Shown: positions 1-10,753, counted from the stretch's first letter. The stretch is DNA of 24,049 bases from Mnemiopsis leidyi (GCA_000226015.1 JH153954.1:274004-298052), one strand, 5' to 3'. Notes: generated from the sequence alone by a model not told the origin. Translations and numbers: made by a program.

Positions 1-72
<72 letters not shown>
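1..72. repeat. (TC)n microsatellite
   Basis: An uninterrupted TC dinucleotide run opens the window and is truncated at its left edge, so its full length is unknown. It sits in noncoding DNA. Confidence 0.98.
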
Positions 73-76
<4 letters not shown>

Positions 77-202
77 TCACCCAGCTGCCTAGCTAATTAC
101 CTAATTGCTCATCACTAATAACATTCCACCTGCATGGCTATGCGGCTGTGTTACACTCATTTTGAATTCACGGTAGAGAGCAGCTCAGTTGCTTTAACCA
201 TC

Positions 203-413
203 TACAAGCTGTATAAATATCTACACAGCTACAAGCTGTATAAATATCTACAAAAAATTTCGTGTGTGAAATTTTAGAACTGCAGAAGAAGGATGTTTGT
301 ACACGCAAATTTGTACACGCAAATTTGTACACGTTCCTGTGAAGTGCCATTGTTGGTATGTTAGATCTGCAGGTTGTAAGATTTTATGTTAGATCTGCAG
401 GTTGTAAGATTTT
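203..413. repeat. Cluster of three short tandem duplications
   Basis: Three unrelated tandem duplications lie next to each other. A 23-bp unit occurs at 203-225 and 230-252 (period 27). A 14-bp unit (TTTGTACACGCAAA) occurs two and a half times from 296 to 333. A 28-bp unit containing AGATCTGCAGG occurs at 358-385 and 386-413. The copies are essentially identical, which suggests recent slippage or duplication. Confidence 0.9.
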
Positions 414-1291
414 AGCTCGTACGTGGTAGCCAAACGTGTCTAGTTTATTCTAATCTGTCAGCCCATCAACTTATTCACAATACAACACGGGGTTGACTTA
501 AACTTGAACAATAAGTTAAGCACTCACATTAACTAATCTAGGTTCGAAACTACGTGTTAAGGTTGTATTTTTTCGTATTAAGTCTAAAAAAGAATGAATG
601 AGAAGTTGTGGAATCACTAAACTTCAAAAGCAAGTCTAGACTTAATATATATCTGTTGAAACTATTTTGTATTTCCCACAATCAGACATCGAATGAGAGG
701 CAGAACAATTCTAATAAACCTTCATTAAAAGAAAAAAAAGTAAAAGAACACAAAAACAAGCACTTGGGAAAATATCTCTATTCCGGTTATCACGTGACTT
801 AACACTCAGACGTAGATCTATCGGAGGCGATAGAGAGACGACGCACAACGTCTCGTGTCTCAAAATGTAGTGAGAGAGAGCTTCTGAAGAAGAGTGGGGA
901 TAATGCCATAGAACTGGGTATCTTAGTCGTAGTAAAACAATCGTTACATGGTGTCATTAAGAAGTTGTGAAATTGGCTTGTCACTAGATGGTTTGTGTTC
1001 TCAGTAACGTGAGCAAAATTTTCGGTTCGTGAATATATTCGATTTGAATTTGATATATGATCTCAGATGTTCTTAAATTTTGATGATATATTCGTATATG
1101 GTAATTCCTTATGATAATCAATTATTGTAGAATTACCTGTTTTGATTTACGTCGATCAGATATGTTTTCAACTATAATCAATCCATTATCAAGAGACTCT
1201 GGTTAAGAGTCCAGATCTTTTAAAAAACTCTGAATATCGCTATTCACTGATGACAGTTTAGTTGGCTGGTAAAGACTATACAAGCATCATG

Positions 1292-1395
1292 ACCACCACT
1301 AGATACGTGTTATCAAGTTTACAAATCACCATTAGAAACGTGTTATCAAGTTTACAAATCACCATTAGAAACGTGTTATCAAGTTTACAAATCAC
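1292..1395. repeat. 33-bp tandem repeat, about 3 copies
   Basis: The segment ACGTGTTATCAAGTTTACAA starts at 1305, 1338 and 1371, giving a 33-bp period. The first copy diverges slightly on its left. It lies in noncoding DNA. Confidence 0.92.
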
Positions 1396-1605
1396 TATGA
1401 TCACTACCCATGATGTGTTTCATCGAAATTTTCGTTGAAGCGCGAAGTCCACTCTCCCTCAATCCCCCTCTCGCCTTGCGAACATTAACTAGAGTATTAC
1501 CTTACACTTACCTTACAAATACTTAATTTCTAATGTTCTCAATTGCTCTAATTTATAAGATTTTAGATACATCGTATTCAAAAACACAAACACAGCGAGC
1601 TCCTG

Positions 1606-1654
1606 GAAGCATGATGTGACGAAATTTGCTCATAAGCAAATTTTGTCATGCTTC
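1606..1654. other. Imperfect hairpin
   Basis: The arms GAAGCATGA..GAAATTTGCT and AGCAAATTTTGTCATGCTTC pair around a four-base CATA loop, with about five extra bases in the left arm. The hairpin is shorter than a typical animal pre-miRNA and no transcript evidence is available. Its core motif recurs inverted near 2195-2214. Confidence 0.55.
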
Positions 1655-2824
1655 GAGGCGCTGGCAGCAATTGTGTTCTCGAATATATATCCTCGAAATT
1701 CTCATGCGAACTTTTTTCAACTCAGGTCAGTCATTGGCTCCTCAATAATTGAAATAACCGAAATGTATCTGCTAGGATGCCACTCTTCTTTTCAACAACA
1801 GATTAGGATCTAATTTCAATATTGTATCTTCTGTACAACGTGCTTTTCCTTCATTGGATTCAATTGGCACAATATAAAGGGAACTTGATATGAAGTGTGC
1901 TCTGTACAATAGTTTTTAAAAAAAGAAAGCGCTAATACCCAAGCGTCTTGATTGTTCATTTCTTTATGATATCGCAATGACAAATTTTGTGGTTTCAAGT
2001 GGGGAGGGGGCCTTTTTCAGGTCCTCATATCGAGCAAGCTCGACTCCCAGAGGTGTGCACTGAATGTTAACGGGTGTGTTATGTTGTGGGTGGGCCGAAG
2101 GATCAACCAAGCTACATGATGTGTACGGAGCAGATATTTGAACGGACACGATTTCCACTGATAGTCAATTCAGAAAATTCATGGGCCGGCACCTGACAAA
2201 TTTTGTGACATCATACAAAACAATGTTTGCTCAAAAATCGAAATAGCAAAAACGCAGCACCAAAAAGCACTTTTTTAAACAACACACCAATGCCGCAAGT
2301 TCTCATTGCTAAGACCATCTCAGCACTTTTTACAGCTGACATGTTACTTCATGTTTACCTTACCTGTTATCTCACTCAGTGTTTACTTATTCCTTCCTAA
2401 TCCACTCTTTGATTAAGATTCTTTAACCGTGTATGTTCTATATAAGTGTACGTCAAACTTCCTGTCTTTAAGCTTATGTACAAATTTTAATTTGTCATCG
2501 AAGATGCTGTATTGTTATTATCGATAAGTTTTGTGCTAATCGTAATTCTATAATTGTTGGACGTAATAATTCTTCTTTTGTCAAACAGTGACATTTAATC
2601 TATCACAAAAAAGATTCATTTAAAATATCTATTATTTATGCTTATGCTAGCCCAAGATATGCTTTAAGTTTTCAGAAAATGTTTAAGGTAAAAGTATTTT
2701 AATTTTCAAGCTCATGTTATAATCTCCGATTAAAATCAACATTCCCGATACTTTATATTAGGAGAATGTTCACATTTGTATCGAACACGGCCGAACATTC
2801 TCTTGATTTCTTGCTTTTCTTCAG

Positions 2825-2880
2825 ATGTGTTCTCAAAGCAGAAGACGGGAAGCGAGGAAGATGTCAGACATATCATTGAG
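2825..2880 (+). CDS. NCX: NCX exon: cytosolic-loop segment before the helical region
   Basis: The exon is preceded by a pyrimidine-rich acceptor (TTGCTTTTCTTCAG) and followed by a GTAAAA donor. Two bases complete a codon begun in an upstream exon, after which it reads VFSKQKTGSEEDVRHIIE. It ends in phase 0 and joins the next exon to give RHIIE-MGKKQLKDPKE, matching the helical stretch that precedes CBD1 in NCX loops. The exon is short and this region is poorly conserved, so its assignment rests on phase compatibility, good splice sites and fit to position. It could instead be a chance open segment. Confidence 0.65.
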
Positions 2881-3735
2881 GTAAAATTCTGCTTGGCTGT
2901 CGGTTTTTATAGACTCTTTTACAGCCGCAACTTGAATGAATTTCTGTAATATAACGTTTACTTTCCTTATTCAAAAAAATCAATCAAATATACTTGAAAA
3001 TTTGAAACGCAAAGAAAGTTTAAACATTTTGACATAATTTCATCAGTTCGACTTACTCTCATGTTTAACGAAAAACCGCTTTAAAACCTCGAAACGTTTA
3101 AAAGTTTAAATAAAATATTTCATAAACTTGTCAAGTATTCTCCTCATAAGACACTAACGACCGAAAGTTTTCCTAATCCTATTAGATCCCCAAATCCTTT
3201 ATTCCCTCTTTCTGCTAAATCGCTGTAATCGGACCGTTAAATATTTTTCTAATCCAGAATACTGCCCGCGTATATCATGCCTGCTTTTGCCGGACATACT
3301 GGACGGTTTTTAGACGGTAAATATTATCATGAGTCCTCAGAAAATCAAACAACCCCTTAAAGCAAATCAAGCCAGACTCTGGGCTGGTCTGAACTGCAAA
3401 AAAGCGTTTTTGCTGATTAGACTAAACTTACTTAGCTCTATTCTCTAAATTTGCCTTCTGCACTGTACTGCCTGAAAACGTCTTTATCTGTTAAATATTG
3501 GACGTGAATTTAGGTAGGTATCATACCCAAATTCAGTCATCACAAAACCTTTTCCACTCTTTGAATGAACTTTATTAAGAGTGTAAGGAAGTAAAAATCT
3601 TGCTCGCTGAATTACCGAGAAGATAAATCACACTCACACTCCCAAGACGAACGAAGCTGGTGATGCAGTAGATAGACTGATAGTGAGTTAACGTAACACA
3701 GTGTGACATGTAGCCTTACATCCTGCGGGCTTCAT

Positions 3736-3853
3736 TAAACACATGTTATAAACACATGTATAAACGCATTTTCCTTACTATAAACACATGTTATAAACAC
3801 ATGTATAACTCATGTATAAACACATGTTATAAACACATGTATAAACACATGTT
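3736..3853. repeat. TAAACACATGT short tandem repeat
   Basis: Alternating units TAAACACATGTTA and TAAACACATGTA occur from about 3736 to 3853, interrupted by a non-repeat segment near 3766-3780. The unit contains the ACATGT palindrome. It is intronic. Confidence 0.85.
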
Positions 3854-4829
3854 CATTGTGATGTGTCTTGCTGAAAATGTGCTGCAGTTTCGTGGAGCGC
3901 GGCTTGCAAGACGGTCAACTTTGAAGCAGCTCCATTCAGAACTTCCCTACTATTTGGGGCTAATAATAAATCAAGTTGCTGGTTCAACTTATAATTGATT
4001 TGATATCATTATTAATTATCACGTTGCCTTTGTGGAAGCAGCAGATTCCATTTATATCATTGATATTTAATAATCTGCTGATAGGTATTAAGTTATTTTT
4101 GTGAAGCCTATTACCAAATAACCAACCCTACTAAACCATAAAAACCAGAAATTCTCGAAAGTACATTTAAACAGAGTTCTTGTTCCTTGAAATGATGAAA
4201 CTTTAACTGCTTCGGGAAGCTTTGAGTGCACGCGCTATAAACGGTTACTAAGACAACAAGGTGAAATAACAGTCAGGCCCAAACGAAACGCGTATGAAAC
4301 ATGTTGAACTATGATCACAAACATTGACGATATCCTGTTGTATTGTTTACTTGCAGCCAAAAATAGGAATACTTATAACTTACTTACCCAAGTTAGGTTA
4401 CCTTATTATATAGAGAAAGGTATTTTGGGAAGGGGTCAATGATTTTTAATATCATGTGACTGCGTTTAACCAATGAAAGGTTAGATATGAGCATCGCTAA
4501 ACGTGATATAAATATATTTATTCATGACCCCTCGGCCTCCCCAAAAGTACCTTCCTCTATTGGTCCCACAAAAAGTAAAAATTTCGCATGACATATCTAT
4601 AATCTATTACCCACAAACCCTGACTTCTCCCCCAACTCTAGGGGCCTATCGGCTTCTCAGGACAGGCAGCAGCAGTGCCAGTCAACTTGTGGCAAGCCAA
4701 GACGGTCCAAGTCCTGAAAAACCCGCTTAGTCGGTACGACCTGGGTCCGACTAGTCCGACTCTCAGTCAGGGGACCGGTCCTCCTCCCAATATTTGGCAG
4801 AACACTTTCACATCGGTATTAGCATATAC

Positions 4830-5045
4830 TTAGCAGTTAGCAGTTAACAGTTAGCAGTTAGCAGTTAACAGTTAGCAGTTAGCAGTTAGCAGTTAGCAGT
4901 TAACAGTTAACAGTTAGCAGTTAACAGTTAACAGTTAACAGTTAGCAGTTAGCAGTTAGCAGTTAGCAGTTAGCAGTTGGCAGTTAACAGTTAGCAGTTA
5001 GCAGTTAACAGTTAGCAGTTAGCAGTTAACAGTTAACAGTTAGCA
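4830..5045. repeat. Heptamer minisatellite TTAGCAG/TTAACAG, 30 units
   Basis: Thirty consecutive 7-bp units run from 4830 to 5039, followed by a partial unit. Every unit is TTAGCAG or TTAACAG, differing only at the fourth base, except one TTGGCAG at unit 22. Unit length never changes. The order of the two variants is irregular, with local GGA patterns. Confidence 0.97.
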
Positions 5046-6085
5046 TCAGATTTCCAGATCGATTGACTGTGAGTGATTCACATGTCGGTCCACTCACCAC
5101 TGAAGAGCTTAGCCTTTGAGAAATGGGACTGCACCCCCTCCCCAGATGTGATATTAGCGAAGGAGTAAAGCTTTAGTCTAATTGAAATGAGATATGTGCT
5201 AATGTGTTTAGCTTTTTAGCTTAATTAGCTATTTAGCTAAATATAGTGATTTCAGCCATGATCGGTGTGATGGAGACTAAAATGAAATAAATAGTAGAAA
5301 AGAGGGAGAGAGATCTGATAAGATGAGTACCGAAATTAGGCCGTTGTTTTTACGTGCCACAGCTGAGTGTAGGATGAAAAGAGACATTTTTCTGAAGATA
5401 AGCTAATCCCCCTGTTCCTACCCACAATGAGAGGAGAAAAAGTTCATTATCTGATCTCGTGAGTCGCGATTGGTTGACAGACATCAGCTGCACTGACGAT
5501 CGTCATGAAAGCATGATTGCTTTGACGTGGTTCTGTGTGTAACTAGGTAAATAAACCTGGAGCGAATTTTAATTGGAATTTAATCAGATTGGAACAGCCA
5601 ATGAAAATTGAGTTTCCTCCATGTGGATAAATACATTGCCATCACCCGAGTCCAAGCCCAAAATCTCATCAAGCATTATTAATTTCCTACCTAACGTGCA
5701 CCTAATGTGTTGCTAAGAATATCAATTTTAGTTACAATTTAATCATTTTGTGATTATCTAATCAATGATATTGAAAAGTGTCTCAAAATTCAATTAAATT
5801 CTCGTAAATATCTCATTAAGATGGAGCACAACTCAATCACTCAATCTAGGCGGAGATAGTTCGCGAGAAAACTGGTAGTAACCTGATCTTCTCTTTCCTG
5901 TCATGAAGAAAATCTCTCTAAATCTGTATTCTGTAACCTGATCTACATTTCTGAACTAGAGATTTCTGAAATGGAGATTTTATTGAAGTTTGAAATCATG
6001 TGAAACAACATAGAAAGACTACGGCAATTTTACAAATCGACAGCGTGGGCCCCTAAAATCGAAGTTTTAGAACTTTTCACTAGTT

Positions 6086-6098
6086 GTTGCCTAGCAAC
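6086..6098 (+). promoter_or_regulatory. RFX X-box-like site
   Basis: GTTGCCTAGCAAC is a perfect match to the two-half-site X-box consensus (RYYNYY-N1-3-RRNRAC) recognised by RFX transcription factors, which often control ciliary genes. It is intronic and far from any visible start. Function is inferred from the motif only. Confidence 0.4.
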
Positions 6099-6273
6099 AA
6101 AAAAAGCAGTCGATGACTGTATAGTTGTATAAAGCAGCAATAGCGAGTGTACCACAATTTCAGACAAACCACCAGACTGAGAGTCAGCAGCAAGTAAATG
6201 AGATAGTGGTGAGGATAGTGTTGCTAGCGTGATCTGTAGGACCTGGCATGTTACCTTAACTACACCCCTCCAC

Positions 6274-6620
6274 TTTGTACATTGTATTTTGTACTTGTAC
6301 ATTGTATCTTGTACATTGTATCTTGTACTTTGTACATTGTATTTTGTACTTTGTACATTGTACATTGTACCTTGTACTTTGTACATTGTATTTTGTACTT
6401 TGTACATTGTATTTTGTACTTAGTACATCGTATTTTGTACATTGTATTTTGTACTTTGTACATTGTTTTTTGTACTTCGTTAATTGTACATTGTACTTTG
6501 TACATTGTATTTTGTACTTAGTACATTGTATTTTGTACTTTGTACATTGTATTTTGTACTTTGTACATTGTATTTTGTACTTTGTACATTGTATTTTGTA
6601 CTAGTACCTTGTACACTGTA
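6274..6620. repeat. 21-bp GTAC-rich minisatellite
   Basis: The core unit ATTGTATTTTGTACTTTGTAC repeats with a 21-bp period, clearest at 6504-6600, with deletion variants elsewhere. Because 21 is divisible by three, frames stay open and produce long spurious Tyr/Cys/Leu/Val-rich ORFs on both strands. Confidence 0.95.
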
Positions 6621-7215
6621 CGGTGCCATGGCAACCCTTGTTATGACAATTCATTGCTAAACACAGAATGAGCTATGGAGTGTGGTGAATGTGAGCGGTT
6701 ATTCAGGATATGCTGTGCGTTTCGACGAGTTTGCATGGTTTAGTTATGTGGTATTTTAGTCAAATTTAGGTTACCAGGTTACTAAGACCAGGGCGGCAAC
6801 AAAACCACGTGTAAAGCTTTTCGATATTTTTTTAATAAATTTCACTCACCCAAAGCTAATATTGATCTAATATTGGCTGTCGATAACTACCTCATAATTG
6901 TAAATTGTAGAAACGTGCTAACAACTTTTAAGTTGTTAAACCAACATTATTGACTTATTTAGTTATTTCTCGAGCAAACTTGCCCCATCAGTGTACCTGG
7001 GTCTACCAGTATGCAAACTTCTTGGGAACCAAGCACACGCTGTATATTTGTTATACAGCATCAGCACCTAGTCCCCCACATGAAATGCTTTCAACAAGTC
7101 AAAAAACACGGGCCTTTACACGCTGCTTTCCAAAAATAGAGCAGTTTAACACCTGCACACATGAAACAACCGATCCCTCACAGTAACAAGCCCAACTGAC
7201 GACTTCCTCCCTCAG

Positions 7216-7371
7216 ATGGGAAAGAAACAGCTGAAAGACCCGAAAGAAGCAGCCGATATCGCTACTGCGGAAATGTTAAGACGCACCCATCACTCCAGGG
7301 CCTGGTATCGAGTTATTGCTGGCAGAGCCAACAAGGGGGGCAGCAAGGTTCCCTTCTACAACAAACCCAAG
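7216..7371 (+). CDS. NCX: NCX exon: helical region before CBD1
   Basis: This 52-codon exon, phase 0 at both ends, is flanked by CCTCCCTCAG and GTTAGT. It contains KKQLKDPKEAADIATAEML and HHSRAWYRVIAGR, corresponding to the NCX loop segment KELKQKHPDKE...QQKSRAFYRIQATR. The conserved S/R-A-[FW]-Y-R-[IV] core is clear. In NCX this helical stretch lies just before the calcium-sensing domains and links them to the membrane domain. The ATG at the first codon is most likely an internal Met, not the start, because the acceptor is good and the upstream exon joins in frame. Confidence 0.92.
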
Positions 7372-7443
7372 GTTAGTGGAATAGAGGTTAGAGGGATGTT
7401 GGCTTTATTTCACTGCATAGTCTTTCGTTCTTTTTAGTTCGCC

Positions 7444-7517
7444 TTGTACATGGACTAGTACTTGTACTTGTACTTGTACTAAGTACTTGTGCTTGTACTT
7501 GTTATTGTACTCTTTCT
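7444..7517. repeat. (TTGTAC)n-like short repeat
   Basis: Hexamers CTTGTA are repeated imperfectly, with interspersed AGTAC and GTGC variants. The composition resembles the larger GTAC-rich array about 0.9 kb upstream, so the two may share an origin. Confidence 0.8.
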
Positions 7518-8075
7518 TGTTCTTGTCATTGCACACTTGTGCATTTTCTGAAAATTGAATACATTTAAGGTTCGGGAGGCAATGCTAATGCCCATGCTTA
7601 TGATGGTGCCAGTAAGGATTTCTCTCCGTTTGTTGTTACCAAATCAATCAATAACCTTTATGATTATGTTTGTCTCTTTTGTACCCGATCATAAATAACA
7701 TCGTTAACACTTATTTATAATAAAAATAATTTTCAACGTTCTCGATAGGGTTAATAGTAAAGTTTATATAAAGAATTTGTTATCGGCTGATAACAACCCA
7801 AATAACGATTGATTTTTAAAAAATCGACTCAATAATCAATATTGAAGTTTTTTGATCTTGCTGTTTGTCCGTAGCTCATTGCATTGGAACTTTCACAAAT
7901 ATGATAATTAAGTAGAACCATCTAACTCAAAGCTGATCACAACATCACACACACATGTGAGGTGTGATAATGGTATACTCACACGTCTCTCTACATCTCT
8001 ATGTGGTCGCCATGACAACCACCATTATGCAAGGTCGTGTAGTCTGTGTCCGTGGTGTATTGTTAAGAGATAACA

Positions 8076-8423
8076 CATTACGCAATACTGGCTGACCGCT
8101 ATACACACTGCAAGATGTACAGTTTCTCTTATAGCATCCTTTACGCAATAGTCAATACTAGCTGACCGCTATACACACTGCACGATATACAGTTTCTCTT
8201 ATAGCATCCTTTACGCAATAGTCAATACTGGCTGACCGCTATACACACTGCACGATGTACAGTTTCTCTTATAGCATCCTTTACGCAATAGTCAATACTG
8301 GCTGACCGCTATACACACTGCACGATGTACAGTTTCTCGTATAGCATCCTTTACGCAATAGTCAATACTGGCTGACCGCTATACACACTGCACGATGTAC
8401 AGTTTCTCGTATAGCATCCTGTA
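8076..8423. repeat. 70-bp satellite, 5 copies
   Basis: The marker GGCTGACCGCTATACACACTG recurs with GCTGACCGCT starting at 8091, 8161, 8231, 8301 and 8371, an exact 70-bp period. Copies differ by only a few substitutions (for example CTCTTATAG against CTCGTATAG), so the array is young or homogenised. The first copy lacks its left part. Confidence 0.96.
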
Positions 8424-9210
8424 GATGCAGCCAGAGCGAGGGTAAATTGTATAGTGGTGTATAACAGTTTGTGTAACTGTAATTGTTATAAATGTAGCGT
8501 TACACACAACTACATAATAGATATCATCAGTGTGATCTCAAGCTCACATCCTGTAGATGAGTGCTAATTTCGTGCGAAAGTAAGTAAACAACGTGCTAAT
8601 TACACAACCACACGAATGTATTCTCACACGCACGTGCTGGATAAATTTACTCGGTGTAGATAAAGCACATAGTTTACACGATGAAGATGATGCACTAGAT
8701 TAAACTACTAGTTACAGCGACTGTGTTAGCTACCATAGCTACTTTAACTGCTACTACATATGCTTCTATATGAAGTATTAAAATAGAAGCTGCTATAGTT
8801 CGGGCTACTAAAGAAGAACATCACCTATTCATCATGCTATTATAGTGTAAGACTCACAATCACTACATTTAAAAGTTTTCATCGTGTTTTGTTTACCATG
8901 CACAATACACTGCTAACTGCACTATACTTCTATAGATCCGCCTTTAGTATTCGCCCACAAAATCAAACAAACTTATTCATGTATAATCATGTATATTTAT
9001 CTATTTATGTATAATTTGCTTGAAAGTTTTAAACTCGTTAACGTGTAACTTCAGTAGTTCAAGTACATAGATACACATTTTTGTATGTTGTTTACCTTTC
9101 AAGTTAGTAAGTTAACACCTGCTTACATTGATTATTGTAGGATTTATCTAAAATAATTGCCCGACCTACTCACGTTTGTATACTCCTAACAAAACTCCCG
9201 TTCTTCGCAG

Positions 9211-9268
9211 GACGAGGATCAAGCCGCGTTGGAAGGAAAAGAACCGAGCAGAAACGGCGACATGACAG
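9211..9268 (+). CDS. NCX: NCX exon: linker into CBD1
   Basis: The exon (TTCTTCGCAG | 58 nt | GTACAT) reads DEDQAALEGKEPSRNGDMT plus one base of the next codon. It enters in phase 0 from the 7216-7371 exon and leaves in phase 1. It matches the variable linker before the first Calx-beta domain in NCX, where sequence is weakly conserved. Position and phase are the main support. Confidence 0.85.
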
Positions 9269-9650
9269 GTACATTCCACACATAGTTTCTCTCTGGTAGC
9301 TTGCTGGAGGTCCAGTTACCGTAGTTATGTTAGATCATTGCCATGGAGATAAGAGTGCTCAGCTAAATTGTTACTTTAGATTGTGCGGTTAGAGTCACGT
9401 CTGAAGCGTCTGTAGAAGCCTGATTTACCGAGATTCCTCACTCTCGGCCGAGTTTATAGACAAGCCAAATGACAGAATTCCGTCTGTCTGGCTTGAAGAC
9501 TTCTGGCAGGGTGCCAGGAATTTATTTTCTCATTTCAAGTATCATCCCTGTTAAAACCTTCTCCCTTATTTTTGGATAAACAAACTCAAGTAATGATCTC
9601 TCTCCCTGCTGAAAGCCAATGACAGGAACCTGACTACCCCTCTGTTTCAG
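9269..9650 (+). other. NCX intron, 382 bp
   Basis: A GTACAT...GTTTCAG intron. I see no repeats or regulatory motifs of note in it. Confidence 0.85.
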
Positions 9651-9759
9651 TGGCTAGAGTTGAGTTCTCAGCTGCAGCATACTCCTGCATGGAGAACGAG
9701 GGGACAATAAAACTTGGCGTTGTCAGAACCGGGAACTTAGCCTGCAAGACTAGCGTCAA
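9651..9759 (+). CDS. NCX: NCX exon: first half of Calx-beta domain 1
   Basis: Joined to the preceding G, the exon reads VARVEFSAAAYSCMENEGTI..., then KLGVVRTGNLACKTSV and a split Asn codon. It aligns with the NCX1 CBD1 start (IFFEQGTYQCLENCGTVALTI). The Glu in CMENEG corresponds to the conserved CBD1 Ca2+-ligand Glu (E385 in mammalian NCX1 numbering, from memory). CBD1 is the high-affinity cytosolic Ca2+ sensor that activates the exchanger. The donor is GTACGC. The open frame running past 9759 to about 9915 is intronic read-through. Confidence 0.94.
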
Positions 9760-10526
9760 GTACGCCCTATTTTCATTTTTACAAAACCTTGTCAGTATGA
9801 CTTTTAAAGTATGCTTTACGGTTGCAAGAACTTATCTCCATCTTAATAAGCTCAGTTTTAGACTTCTGGAACCTGAAATGAGCCGCGATATAAGCACTTC
9901 TTATTTTCGTATCTAGTTTTATTATTGGGAGTCGTCCTTATCATATTTTGACCTGGGTTCGGGAAATTTAAGCAGACGACACACGGTTTATCATCCACAT
10001 ATTTTGTGGAATTGTGCACAATAGATACCTAGTTATGCTAATGAAAGCATAATTATTCCACATAATCCTGATGAGTGCCCAGACAGCGAATGGTTAATTT
10101 CGCCTCATTGGATGTACTGGAGTCACGCCCCAAGTATGGCTGGATGAGGGCGCTTACTTACTTAGCCTACTTGTTTTATATCATTTAAGTACTTGGGTAA
10201 TGAAGATGCCTAATTATTTTATCAAGGCAAAATTAGTCCTGTAATTCTAAGTTAGTTGGTAAATGGTTAGTCAAGTCTTTCGCGTTCAAACGAGAAACCA
10301 CAACACAAGTACCTTATTATTTACGTACTAAAACGTCTCTTAATAAGTTTGATGTAAGCGTACGATAGGCCAACTTTGAAATTAGGATAAATAATTTATA
10401 ATGAATCAGGTTTAAAGTTTTCAAAAAATCCTAAGAGAGATTTTTAATTCTAAGATGTTAAAAAAAGAAAAAATTACTCCATAAACCGATAGTCACCAAG
10501 CTCTAACCTTCATCTCTCTCCCACAG
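9760..10526 (+). other. NCX intron, 767 bp
   Basis: A GTACGC...CCACAG intron splitting CBD1. It is AT-rich and I see no repeats or coding exons in it. Confidence 0.85.
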
Positions 10527-10753
10527 TTTTGAGACATCAGACGGTACGGCTAATGCCGGGGAGGACTACGTCGCCAAGGCCGGTGTCATAGAGTTCGAGG
10601 AGGGCGAATGTATCAAATGTATCGAGATTGAGATCATCGACGATGACGTGTGGGAGGAAACTGAAACTTTCTTTGTGCGACTCTTCAACCCGTCACGCGG
10701 CACAGAGATGGACAAGATCTGTGTAACTCAAGTTTCTATCATTAACGATGATG
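10527..10753 (+). CDS. NCX: NCX exon: second half of Calx-beta domain 1
   Basis: The first base completes an Asn codon, then FETSDGTANAGEDY, matching the hallmark FRTEDGTANAGSDY of NCX CBD1. Further on, EIIDDDVWEETETFFVRL holds the acidic Ca2+-binding loop (D-D-D-x-x-E-x-x-E), and the domain ends VSIINDDE across the next junction. Most Ca2+ ligands are conserved, but where mammalian NCX1 has the terminal DDD, this protein has NDDE, so one ligand Asp is Asn. The exon ends in phase 1 at GTGAGT. Confidence 0.97.

Larger units (their letters stand above)
1..2824. other. Noncoding DNA, probably intron upstream of first visible NCX exon
   Basis: No convincing coding exon is visible on either strand; the open frames here are short, lack family features and look random. 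The first visible NCX exon begins within a codon, so at least one upstream exon exists and this stretch is most simply an NCX intron. It carries a (TC)n tract, several short tandem duplications, a hairpin at 1606-1654 and a possible inverted-repeat element at 1611-2214. Independent small genes cannot be excluded. Confidence 0.6.
2881..7215 (+). other. NCX intron, 4.3 kb, repeat-rich
   Basis: This is the longest NCX intron in the window (GTAAAA...CTCAG). It contains the 3736-3853 ACATGT repeat, the 30-unit heptamer array at 4830-5045, the GTAC-rich 21-bp array at 6274-6620 and an RFX X-box-like palindrome at 6086-6098. No convincing coding exon is seen inside it; the long open frames around 6030-6604 come from the 21-bp repeat. 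Confidence 0.8.
7372..9210 (+). other. NCX intron, 1.8 kb
   Basis: The intron (GTTAGT...TTCGCAG) begins with a TTGTAC-rich stretch at 7444-7517 resembling the 6274-6620 array, and carries a five-copy 70-bp satellite at 8076-8423. An X-box-like sequence GTCGCCATGACAAC lies at 8006-8019. No coding signal is visible. Confidence 0.85.

Noticed and set aside
539..552. GGTTCGAAAC resembling a tRNA B-box
   Set aside because: No matching A-box, acceptor stem or cloverleaf is visible around it.
4830..5045. Telomere-like array
   Set aside because: The heptamer is TTAGCAG/TTAACAG, not the metazoan TTAGGG, and the array is internal to a gene.
6030..6604. Long overlapping ORFs on both strands rich in Tyr, Cys, Leu, Val or in Met-Tyr-Lys-Val-Gln
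   Set aside because: They are translations of the 21-bp GTAC-rich minisatellite, open because the period is a multiple of three.
7216..7218. ATG as a possible translation start of a short protein
   Set aside because: It directly follows a strong splice acceptor, and the upstream exon joins in phase with NCX-like sequence.
8076..8423. CRISPR-like array
   Set aside because: The whole 70-bp unit is repeated with no unique spacers, and the DNA is animal.
9760..9918. Continuation of the CBD1 frame past 9759 to a stop
   Set aside because: The NCX-like sequence stops at the GTACGC donor and resumes at 10527 with a perfect codon join.
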